Positions 1-6,106 of a stretch of 8,284 nucleotides of DNA are shown piece after piece. The DNA is from Alphaproteobacteria bacterium (GTDB lineage: Bacteria > Pseudomonadota > Alphaproteobacteria > Sphingomonadales > Sphingomonadaceae): positions 1 through 8,284 of the forward strand of contig VBAE01000180.1 of assembly GCA_005882415.1 (NCBI GenBank), given 5' to 3'. Numbering within the stretch: the first letter of the stretch is position 1; each line of letters starts with the position of its first letter. The notes beneath the pieces are model-generated. The model was not told the DNA's origin and did not search any database. It worked only from the letters and a program-made list of their open reading frames with translations. The translations under genes were made by a program, and so were the position numbers.

Positions 1-66
1 AGCCATGCCGCCGGCTGGCTGGTCAAGCTCCTCCTGATCGCGGCCGTGACGGCCTGGCTGGTGTAA
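1..66 (+). CDS. C-terminal end of an unidentified protein with a terminal hydrophobic helix (5' partial)
   Basis: Frame 1 is open from the first base to a TAA stop at 64-66 and gives 22 codons minus the stop. The residues (SHAAGWLVKLLLIAAVTAWLV) are almost entirely hydrophobic apart from one lysine, as expected for a C-terminal transmembrane helix. The start lies outside the window, so the family cannot be named. The stop is directly followed by the palindromic repeat at 67-223, which could act as its transcription terminator. The fragment is short enough that the open frame could be chance. The strongly membrane-like composition and the clean stop just before a repeat favour a real gene. Confidence 0.5.
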   Translation, partial: SHAAGWLVKLLLIAAVTAWLV

Positions 67-223
67 TCCTCCCCGTCGAAGACGGGGAGGGGGACCCCGT
101 GAAACGGGGTGGAGGGGTAGAAGGCTGGAACTCAGGAGGTTCTCGCTCGAACCTCTATTCGGAGCCAGTTACCCCTCCACCACACTACGTGTGGTCCCCC
201 TCCCCATCTCGCGATGGGGAGGA
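67..223. repeat. Compound palindromic (REP/BIME-like) repeat with five hairpins
   Basis: Two arms of 53 nt (67-119) and 54 nt (170-223) are inverted copies of each other around a 50-nt spacer. Each arm contains two hairpins. In the left arm they are 68-77/81-90 (10 bp, loop GAA) and 94-100/104-110 (7 bp, loop GAA). In the right arm they are 179-185/189-195 (7 bp, loop TAC) and 199-208/213-222 (10 bp, loop TCGC). The spacer holds a fifth perfect 7-bp stem, 136-142/149-155. Where the arms differ, both sides of the stem have changed so that pairing is kept. The element fills the gap between the gene ending at 66 and the convergent hydrolase gene ending at 226, so it may also serve as a bidirectional terminator. 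It has no coding content. I infer a non-autonomous extragenic palindromic repeat present in many copies in the genome. Confidence 0.8.
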
Positions 224-225
224 CT

Positions 226-1104
226 TCAGCGAAGATTGGCCGCGAAGAAGTCCACGGTGCGCTGCCAGGCGAGCTTGGCGGCGGCCTCGTTGTAGCGCTC
301 GGCGGAGGTGTCGTTGTGGAAAGCGTGGTTGACGCCTTCGTAGACGTGGCTCTCGACCTTGACGCCGGCCTCCTGAAGCGCCTTCGCCCAGGGGAGGCCG
401 GTCTTGTTCACTCGCTCGTCCAGCCCGGCATAATGGAGCAGCATCGCCGCCTTGACCTTGCCGGCTTCGGACGGATCGGGGGCGGGGCCGTAGAAGGGGG
501 CGCCTGCGTCGAGCGCCGGCCCGGCCGCAACCGCGATCCGGTTGACCATCCCGCCGCCCCAGCAGAAGCCGACCGCCCCGGCCTTGCCGTTGCCGCCGGG
601 GAGGGTGCGCAGCATGCCGAGTGTGGCCACCGCGTCGGCGACCGAGGCGGCGAGGTCGAGCTTGCCGATCGCGTCGCGCGCGGCGTCCTCGTCGGCCGGG
701 GTTCCGCCGATGGGAGACAGGAAGTCGGCCGCGACGGCGCGGTAGCCGGCGAGGCCGAGCCGCCGCGCGACGTCCTCGATATGGGCGTTGAGGCCGCGAT
801 TCTCGTGGACCACCAGCACTGAGGGGAGGGGGCCTGCGGAGTGCGCGGGCTCGACCTGATACCCCTTCATCGTCCGCCCGCCGGCGACGGGCCAGCGCAT
901 CCGCCGGGCGCGGATGCGCTTGTCGTCGTCGGCGACGATCGCGGCGGCGGCGGGGTCGGCGGCGATGGCGCCGAGCAGGGCCGAGGCCGCGGCGGCGCTT
1001 CCGGCGATGCGGGTGAGCTCGGCCATGAACGCGCGGCGGTCCATGCCTTCATGGGTGAAGCGGTCGTAGAGTGCGATCGCGGCGGCGCGGATCGAGCCGC
1101 TCAC
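226..1104 (-). CDS. Dienelactone hydrolase family protein (alpha/beta hydrolase), Tat-like N-terminus
   Basis: The 292-residue alpha/beta hydrolase has the dienelactone hydrolase (carboxymethylenebutenolidase-like) signature. The nucleophile C181 lies in GFCWGG, the acid D229 in GLDERV, and the base H260 in GVNHAFHN. Conserved E101 is in VVHENRG. Family members hydrolyse cyclic esters such as dienelactone, but many chromosomal paralogues have no known substrate, and nothing nearby points to a chlorocatechol pathway. The protein is about 50 residues longer than classical enzymes (about 236 aa). The extra N-terminal part carries DRRAFM (22-27) followed by an Ala-rich hydrophobic stretch ending around residue 55, which resembles a Tat export signal preceded by about 20 residues. 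The GTG start at 1104 is chosen because it overlaps the GST stop in the sequence GTGA and gives a family-like beginning (SGSIRAAAIALYDRF). An internal ATG at M21 would place the RR motif right at the N-terminus. The gene is probably co-translated with the upstream GST. Confidence 0.88.
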   Translation of the reverse strand: MSGSIRAAAIALYDRFTHEGMDRRAFMAELTRIAGSAAAASALLGAIAADPAAAAIVADDDKRIRARRMRWPVAGGRTMKGYQVEPAHSAGPLPSVLVVHENRGLNAHIEDVARRLGLAGYRAVAADFLSPIGGTPADEDAARDAIGKLDLAASVADAVATLGMLRTLPGGNGKAGAVGFCWGGGMVNRIAVAAGPALDAGAPFYGPAPDPSEAGKVKAAMLLHYAGLDERVNKTGLPWAKALQEAGVKVESHVYEGVNHAFHNDTSAERYNEAAAKLAWQRTVDFFAANLR

Positions 1105-1748
1105 GAGGCCTGTCCCTGCTGCTCCTGGGCGATCAGCGCATCGTCGATCTCGACCGCGCGCTTGTAAGCGGGGCGGGCGGTGATCCGCTCGAGATAGTCT
1201 GCGAAGGCGGGACGCTTCTCGATGATCCCGAACTGGGTGCCCCAGCCGATAGATGCCCCGACATAGACGTCGGCGGCGATGAACTGCTCGCCGCATAGAT
1301 AGGGCGAGGCGCTCTTAGCCGCGCCTTCCAGCGCGTCCACCGTCTCCTCGAAGCTGCCATAGCCGGCCATGCGCTTCTTGTCGGCTGGGGCGAGCAGGCC
1401 CAATGCCTTGCCGGTGATGATTGCTTCCAGCGGCCCGGCGGCGAAGAACATCCAGCGATAATAAGGCCCGCGAAGCTGGTTGCCGGACGGGGGGGCGAGG
1501 CCTGCATCGGGGAATGCGTCGGCGAGATAGGCGCAGATCGCCGCGCACTCCGTCACCACCGTCTCGCCGTGGCGGATGGCGGGCACTTTGCCCATCGGGT
1601 TGATGGCCAGATATTCGGGGCTCTTCATGCTGTCGGCGTAGCCGAGCACCACCGTCTCATAAGCGTGTCCGACCTCCTCGAGCATCCATCTGACGATTCG
1701 GCCGCGGGACATCGGGTTGGTGTAGAAGGTGAGGCTGGTCTCGGACAT
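1101..1748 (-). CDS. Glutathione S-transferase family protein (first of two)
   Basis: The 215-residue protein has the two-domain cytosolic GST layout: an N-terminal thioredoxin-like half (about 1-80) and a helical C-terminal half (about 90-200). The start SLTFYTNPMSRGRIVRW places a candidate glutathione-activating serine at S14. V55-P56 is the expected cis-proline before the third strand. E67 in the TECAAICAYLAD segment matches the residue that binds the gamma-glutamyl part of glutathione, although the usual Ser after Glu is Cys here. The helix after about 157 (FIAADVYVGAS) has the conserved capping Asp D160. The enzyme would conjugate or reduce electrophiles with glutathione in the cytoplasm; its substrate cannot be predicted. 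The ATG at 1748 is preceded by a purine-rich AGGGGGAG about 5 nt upstream, and longer in-frame extensions run into the repeat at 1835-1918. Its TGA stop overlaps the hydrolase GTG start by 4 bases, so the two are likely one operon. Confidence 0.92.
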   Translation of the reverse strand: MSETSLTFYTNPMSRGRIVRWMLEEVGHAYETVVLGYADSMKSPEYLAINPMGKVPAIRHGETVVTECAAICAYLADAFPDAGLAPPSGNQLRGPYYRWMFFAAGPLEAIITGKALGLLAPADKKRMAGYGSFEETVDALEGAAKSASPYLCGEQFIAADVYVGASIGWGTQFGIIEKRPAFADYLERITARPAYKRAVEIDDALIAQEQQGQAS

Positions 1749-1834
1749 GGTCGCTCCCCCTGGGGTGTGGTGGGAGCATATCGCCGCGCGCGGGGGAACG
1801 GGAGTCCTTAGCGCGGGGAGGGCGCCGGAGCCCC

Positions 1835-1918
1835 CGTCATTGCGAGGAGCGAAGCGACGAAGCAATCCAGTGGGCGTCTGAGGCCGTACTGGATTGCTTC
1901 GCTTCGCTCGCAATGACG
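1835..1918. repeat. Imperfect inverted repeat of the CGTCATTGCGAG type
   Basis: The left arm (1835-1870, 36 nt) begins CGTCATTGCGAG and ends GAAGCAATCCAG. The right arm (1889-1918, 30 nt) is its reverse complement with the same 12 bases at each end. The arms differ by a 6-nt length change in the middle, where GAAGC-type units are repeated. The 18-nt spacer would be the loop. The element begins 12 nt beyond the clpA stop (1930) and would form a long hairpin at the end of that transcript, so it may act as terminator or mRNA 3' stabiliser. Very similar palindromes are scattered through many proteobacterial genomes; when translated they give the familiar spurious peptide containing CERSEAIQ and DCFVASLLAMT. 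That is from memory, not a search. Confidence 0.85.
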
Positions 1919-1929
1919 GTGCGAGGGGC

Positions 1930-4189
1930 TTACGCCTGCGCCTCGGGCAGTCCGGCCTCGCCTTCGCCTTCGGGCTCGGCGGGCTTCTTCGCCTTCTTTT
2001 TCGACGCCTTGGGCGGGGCGGCGACGATCTCGAAGGACGGGATGCCCTCCTTCATCGTCACCTTGACCTCGCCGCCATGGATGAGCTTGCCGAACAGTAG
2101 CTCCTCGGCGAGCGGCTGCTTGATCTTCTCCTGGACGAGGCGGCCCATCGGGCGCGCTCCGTAGAGCCGGTCGTAGCCGCGCGACGTGAGCCATTTGCGC
2201 GTTTCGTCGTCGAGGTTGATGTGGACCGCCCGGTCCGCCAGCTGAAGCTCGAGCTGGAGGATGAACTTGTCCACCACCCGGGCGACCACTTCCGGCGGCA
2301 GATAGCCGAACGGAACGATGGCATCGAGGCGGTTGCGGAACTCCGGCGTGAACATCCGCTTGATCGCTTCCTCGTCCTCGCCCTCGCGGGTCTGGGCGCC
2401 GAAGCCGACCCCCTCGCGCGCCATGTCGGAGGCGCCGGCATTGGTGGTCATGATACAGGTCCGGATGCGCCTTCTCGATCTCGTCGAGCAGCAGCACGGA
2501 ATGCGGATGCTGGTCGACGGCGTCGGTCAGGAGCCCGCCCTGGTCGTAGCCGACATAGCCCGGAGGCGCGCCGATCAGCCGGCTGACCGAGTGGCGTTCC
2601 ATATATTCGGACATGTCGAAGCGCTGGAGCGGAATGCCCATGATCGAGGCGAGCTGCCGCGCCACCTCGGTCTTGCCGACGCCGGTCGGCCCCGAGAAGA
2701 GGTAGTTGCCGATCGGCTTGTCGGGATCGCGAAGGCCGGCCCGCGACAGCTTGATCGCCGAGGAGAGCACGCCGATCGCCGCATCCTGGCCGAACACGAC
2801 GCGCTTCAGGTCGCGGTCGAGATGCTCGAGAGTCTTCTTGTCGTCCGATGAGACGCTCTTCGCCGGGATTCGCGCCATGGTCGAGATGACGCTCTCGATC
2901 TCCTTGGTGGTGATCGTCTTCTTGCGCTTGTTCGGCGGCACCAGCATCTGCATCGCGCCGACTTCGTCGATCACGTCGATCGCCTTGTCCGGGAGCTTGC
3001 GGTCGTTGATGTAGCGCGCCGAAAGCTCGACCGCGGCCTTGATCGCGTCGGGCGTGTACTTGACGTGGTGATGCTCCTCGAACGCGGTCCTGAGGCCGGC
3101 AAGGATCTTCACCGTGTCCTCGATCGTCGGCTCGTTGACGTCGATCTTCTGGAAGCGCCGGAGCAGGGCCCGGTCCTTCTCGAAGTGGTTGCGGAACTCC
3201 TTGTAGGTGGTCGAGCCGATGCAGCGGATCGTCCCGCCGCTGAGCGCGGGCTTCAGCAGGTTCGACGCATCCATCGCGCCGCCGGAGGTGGCGCCTGCGC
3301 CGATCACCGTGTGGATCTCGTCGATGAACAGGATCGCGTCCGGCATCTTCTCGAGCTCGGTGACCACCGCTTTCAAGCGCTCCTCGAAGTCGCCGCGATA
3401 GCGGGTGCCCGCAAGCAGCGCGCCCATGTCGAGCGCGTAGATGACGGCGGGCTTCAGAACGTCGGGGACGTCGCCCTCGATGATCTTGCGCGCCAGGCCC
3501 TCGGCGATGGCGGTCTTGCCGACGCCGGGATCGCCCACATAAAGCGGGTTGTTCTTAGAGCGGCGGCAGAGGATCTGGACGGTGCGGTCGACCTCGGGAC
3601 CGCGGCCGATCAGCGGATCGACGCGGCCGTTCCTGGCCTTCTCGTTCAAATCGACGGTGAACTGCTTCAGCGCCGACTCGTTCTTTTTCTTGCCTTCCTC
3701 GGGCTTCGATTCCTCGGCGCCCTTGACCTCGGGCACTTCGGCCGCGGTCTCGCCCTTGCCGACGCCGTGGCTGATGTAGCTGACGGCATCGAGGCGGCTC
3801 ATGTCCTGCTGCTGCAGGAAATAGACCGCATAGCTCTCGCGCTCCGAGAAGAGGGCGACGAGCACGTTGGCCCCGGTCACCTCGTCGCGGCCGGAGGACT
3901 GGACGTGGAGGATTGCGCGCTGGATGACGCGCTGGAAGCCGCTGGTCGGCGAGGGGTCGGTCTGGGCTTCGACCTTCAGCGCCTCGAGCTCATTGTCGAG
4001 ATAGGCGCGGACGGCGTCGCGCAGCTCCTTCAGATCCACTCCGCAGGCGGTCATCACCTTGGACGCGTGGGCATCCTCGGTGAGGGCGAGCAGGAGATGC
4101 TCCAGAGTTGCATATTCGTGGCGCCGGCCGCTGGCTTCGGCGAGCGCCGTGTGAAGCGTTTGTTCAAGTTCGCGGGCGAAAGACGGCAA
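1930..4189 (-). pseudogene. clpA: ClpA, ATP-dependent Clp protease ATP-binding subunit, disrupted by an internal deletion and frameshift
   Basis: ClpA is the hexameric AAA+ unfoldase that feeds substrates into ClpP. Residues 1-579 (4189 to 2453) are normal ClpA: the N-domain (about 1-145), D1 with Walker A GDPGVGKT (219-226), Walker B ILFIDE (286-291) and pore loop RYRG (263-266), then D2 with Walker A GPTGVGKT (500-507), pore loop GYVG (544-547) and Walker B VLLLDE (565-570). After HPDLY the match stops. The rest resumes in another frame at 2451 with MTTNAG (sensor 1) and continues intact to TAA at 1930. That part includes GVGFG at the position of the ClpP-docking IGL loop, the EFRNRLD arginine-finger region, GARPMGR (sensor 2) and a Lys/Glu-rich tail. 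About 28 residues between Tyr and Met are missing, roughly 83 bp, which is not a multiple of three. Unrepaired translation would run out of frame to a stop at 1808. Either a recent pseudogene or an assembly error; ClpA identity itself is certain. Confidence 0.95.
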
Positions 4190-4197
4190 TGTAACTA

Positions 4198-4204
4198 CTC
4201 CTTT
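4198..4204 (-). promoter_or_regulatory. Strong ribosome binding site fixing the TTG start of clpA
   Basis: On the minus strand AAAGGAG (4204 to 4198) is followed by 8 nt and then TTG at 4189-4187, opening MPSFARELEQ, the usual ClpA N-terminus in this group. There is no in-frame ATG at the family start position. The good Shine-Dalgarno match and its spacing support TTG as the true start. Confidence 0.75.
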
Positions 4205-4239
4205 GAGCCCGCGAAAAGCGTCACGGACTGCTTGTAGCC

Positions 4240-4268
4240 AATGTCGGGCCTCGCGGACCGATCATCAA
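4240..4268 (-). promoter_or_regulatory. Possible clpA promoter
   Basis: On the minus strand TTGATG (4268 to 4263) and GACATT (4245 to 4240) are separated by 17 nt. This would start transcription near 4233, about 44 nt before the TTG codon. The -35 box matches the sigma-70 consensus well, while the -10 box matches only three of six. The position is right: it lies between the terminator at 4293-4313 and the clpA start. Such matches arise by chance, so this is tentative. Confidence 0.3.
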
Positions 4269-4292
4269 GCAGCACTGGAAAAAAGCTGGGGA

Positions 4293-4313
4293 AAAGCGGT
4301 TATGTTCCGCTTT
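4293..4313 (-). terminator. Intrinsic terminator of the DUF1192 gene
   Basis: A perfect 7-bp stem (4293-4299 with 4307-4313, 7-nt loop) begins 5 nt after the DUF1192 stop at 4319. On the minus strand the 3' side of the stem runs into a short T tract (CCGCTTTTCCCC). A second T-run (AGCTTTTTTCC) lies about 15 nt farther downstream. The short stem and T tract make termination likely but probably incomplete, so some read-through into clpA is possible. Confidence 0.55.
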
Positions 4314-4318
4314 GGGGG

Positions 4319-4516
4319 TCACTTTTTGAACAACTGCTCTGCGACCGAGCGATGATCCTCGGCGGCGGCGATCTTGGCGCGGACCCGGGCGATCTCGCCT
4401 TCCAGAGTCTCGATGCGCTCCTTGAGCTCCTCGACCGACAGCGGATCGAGATCCTGCTTCACCAGCAAGGTGAGCGGGTCGCCGGGCTTGCTTGGGAAGA
4501 GCTCGTCCAGGTCCAT
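4319..4516 (-). CDS. DUF1192 family small protein
   Basis: The 65-residue acidic protein begins MDLDELFPSKPGDPL and continues with the segment LDPLSVEELKERIETLEGEI, typical of the DUF1192 family of short alphaproteobacterial proteins. Length and layout match the family: an N-terminal loop with a conserved Pro region, then an amphipathic helix of coiled-coil type (about 24-62) ending in SVAEQLFKK. No function is established. The coiled coil suggests a binding partner or self-association. No signal peptide or membrane segment is visible. The ATG at 4516 has no good Shine-Dalgarno sequence upstream. The gene is divergent from the quinone oxidoreductase at 4570 and is separated from clpA by a terminator, so it is probably a single-gene unit. 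Confidence 0.88.
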   Translation of the reverse strand: MDLDELFPSKPGDPLTLLVKQDLDPLSVEELKERIETLEGEIARVRAKIAAAEDHRSVAEQLFKK

Positions 4517-4523
4517 GGGGCGG

Positions 4524-4553
4524 AGAATCCCCTGTTGCGCCCCCTCCTGTCAA
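4524..4553 (-). promoter_or_regulatory. Candidate promoter of the DUF1192 gene, possibly giving a near-leaderless mRNA
   Basis: On the minus strand a perfect TTGACA (4553 to 4548) is followed after 18 nt by GATTCT (4529 to 4524), a weak -10 box. Transcription would begin near 4517, right at the ATG at 4516, which also lacks a clear Shine-Dalgarno sequence. The -35 box is exact; the -10 box matches three of six. No equally good promoter is seen on the plus strand for the divergent operon. Confidence 0.4.
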
Positions 4554-4569
4554 GCTAAGTCGGCAGGCC

Positions 4570-5550
4570 ATGGTGGAAATACCGGACAGGATGATCGCGA
4601 TCGACCCCGCCGCCCCGGGCGGGCCGGAGGTGCTGGTGCCGGTCGAGCGGCCGGTGCCGGTGCCGGGCGAGGGCGAGTTGCTGATCCGGGTCGAGGCCGC
4701 GGGCGTCAACCGGCCCGACGTGATGCAGCGCCTCGGCCTCTACCCGCCGCCACCGGGAGCGCCGTCCGTTCCCGGGCTGGAAGTGGCGGGGGCGATCGCC
4801 GGCGGACCTCGTGACGGAGAGCGGGTCTGCGCTTTGGTCGCGGGGGGCGGCTATGCCGAATATTGCGTGGCGCCGGAGGGACAGTGCCTGCCGGTGCCGA
4901 GCGGTTTCTCGATGGCGGAGGCGGCGGCGCTGCCGGAGACATTTTTCACCGTCTGGACCAACCTGTTCCAGCTCGGCCGCGCGAAGGCGGGGGACATAGT
5001 GCTGGTCCATGGCGGCACCAGCGGAATCGGCACCACCGCGATCCTGCTCGGCAGGGCATTCGGCCTCACGGTCATCGTCACCGCCGGTTCGCCCGAGAAG
5101 TGCGCCGCGGCCGTCGAGATCGGGGCGGCGCATGCGATCGACTATAAGGCGCAGGATTTCGCCGAGGAGGTGAAGCGCATCACCGGCGGGCGCGGGGTCG
5201 CGGCCGTGCTCGACATGGTCGGCGGCGACTATGTCGCGCGCAATCTCGCCTGCCTCGCCGAGGAAGGCCGCCACGTCTCGATCGCGATGCAGCGCGGGCC
5301 AATGGCCGAGGTGCCGCTCTGGCAGGTGATGGCGAAGCGCCTCACCCTCACGGGCTCAACGCTGCGTGCCCGCCCCGCCGCCTTCAAGGCGGCGCTGGCG
5401 GACGAGCTGCGCGAAAAGGTCTGGCCGCTCCTGGAAGGCGGGATGATTCGCCCGGCGATCGATTCCACTTTTCCGCTCAAGGCTGCTGCGGCGGCGCATG
5501 AAAGGATGGAATCCGGCAATCATATCGGTAAGATCGTCCTCACCATCTGA
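4570..5550 (+). CDS. NAD(P)H quinone oxidoreductase, PIG3 / zeta-crystallin type (zinc-free MDR family)
   Basis: The 326-residue medium-chain dehydrogenase/reductase has a GroES-like N-terminal domain (about 15-125), which includes the family signature AGVNRPDVMQRLGLYPPPPG (44-63). A Rossmann domain (about 135-265) follows, with the nucleotide-binding loop VHGGTSGIGTTAI (146-158) and VLDMVGGDYV (213-222). The cysteines and histidines that bind zinc in alcohol dehydrogenases are absent, as in quinone oxidoreductases. It should reduce quinones or other alpha,beta-unsaturated carbonyls in the cytoplasm, probably with NADPH; the physiological acceptor is unknown. The ATG at 4570 is preferred because MVEIPDRMIAIDPAAPGGPE matches the usual beginning. 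The frame stays open upstream to 4492, but that would add a Pro/Gly-rich stretch overlapping the divergent DUF1192 gene. ATG at 4591 is possible. It is the first gene of a plus-strand cluster. Confidence 0.93.
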   Translation: MVEIPDRMIAIDPAAPGGPEVLVPVERPVPVPGEGELLIRVEAAGVNRPDVMQRLGLYPPPPGAPSVPGLEVAGAIAGGPRDGERVCALVAGGGYAEYCVAPEGQCLPVPSGFSMAEAAALPETFFTVWTNLFQLGRAKAGDIVLVHGGTSGIGTTAILLGRAFGLTVIVTAGSPEKCAAAVEIGAAHAIDYKAQDFAEEVKRITGGRGVAAVLDMVGGDYVARNLACLAEEGRHVSIAMQRGPMAEVPLWQVMAKRLTLTGSTLRARPAAFKAALADELREKVWPLLEGGMIRPAIDSTFPLKAAAAAHERMESGNHIGKIVLTI

Positions 5551-5563
5551 GGGGGGAATCTCA

Positions 5564-6106
5564 ATGTTGCTGCTTGCCCGGGCCTTCCCAGGCCTGTTCG
5601 TCATGGCCGTCGCCGTCGTGCTCATCCTGTCGGCCCGGCCGATTCTGCCGACGACCATGCCGCGGGTCGACGCGATCGATACGGTGCCCAATACGATCAA
5701 TTTCGCTTCGGTGCGGCGCTACACCGATTTCGGCTCCGGGCTGCTCCCTTACACGGAGCGCGAGAAGGTCGAGCGCGGCATGCGCAGGCGCGACCAGCTG
5801 GAGGAGCCGGAGGTCAAGCTCGGCTGGTCCTATAGCGAGACGACCTTCCTCGGCATGCCGTATTGGGCGTCGCAGGACTTCGGCCTCGTCACCTTCATGG
5901 AGACCGGCGCCGGCTACCAGATCGCGATCCTGATGCCGGAGCAGGTGAAGCTGCTCAGCGAGCTTAGCGGCAAGGATTACGGCAAGCGCTCCTTCCCGCT
6001 GCTTATGCACCTGTGGGGCTGGCTGTTCCCATTGGGCCTCGGCCTCTGCCTCTGGTTCAGCTTCTACATCGAAGCGAAGAAGCGCGAAGCGCTGGGCGTC
6101 GTGTGA
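5564..6106 (+). CDS. Two-helix membrane protein of unknown function
   Basis: I do not recognise this 180-residue protein. It has one hydrophobic helix near the N-terminus (about 5-24) and one near the C-terminus (about 145-168), followed by a short basic tail (EAKKREALGVV). The middle section (about 30-140) is soluble and contains charged and aromatic stretches such as RRYTDFGSGLLPYTEREK and LGWSYSETTFLGMPYW. The two-helix arrangement would put the middle domain in the periplasm if the basic tail and N-terminus are cytoplasmic. The ATG at 5564 lies 13 nt after the oxidoreductase stop and is preceded by GGGGGGAA at suitable spacing. The upstream in-frame ATG at 5498 lies inside the previous gene and is unlikely. 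The stop and the next gene's start share one base (TGATG), so translation of the GST is probably coupled to it. Confidence 0.85.
   Translation: MLLLARAFPGLFVMAVAVVLILSARPILPTTMPRVDAIDTVPNTINFASVRRYTDFGSGLLPYTEREKVERGMRRRDQLEEPEVKLGWSYSETTFLGMPYWASQDFGLVTFMETGAGYQIAILMPEQVKLLSELSGKDYGKRSFPLLMHLWGWLFPLGLGLCLWFSFYIEAKKREALGVV

Noticed and set aside
67..223. CRISPR array or tRNA-like structure
   Set aside because: The repeats are inverted rather than direct and regularly spaced, and no cloverleaf with conserved tRNA loops can be drawn.
1835..1918. Terminal inverted repeats of an insertion sequence
   Set aside because: Only 18 nt separate the arms, there is no transposase frame, and no flanking target duplication is evident.
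1930..2451. A separate gene for a 173-residue ATPase fragment
   Set aside because: The ATG at 2451 is an internal ClpA methionine in front of the sensor 1 motif (MTTNAG). The sequence is the displaced C-terminal part of clpA, not an independent gene.
2449..2458. Programmed ribosomal frameshift in clpA
   Set aside because: There is no slippery sequence at the junction, and a one-base shift would not restore the roughly 28 conserved residues that are missing.
3065..4237. A 390-codon open frame on the plus strand opposite clpA
   Set aside because: It is antisense to the unmistakable ClpA sequence and arises from GC-rich codon use. Its translation has no recognisable domain.
4241..4558. A 105-codon plus-strand frame across the DUF1192 region
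   Set aside because: It overlaps the DUF1192 gene in antisense and its terminator hairpin. The minus-strand product is the recognisable family member.
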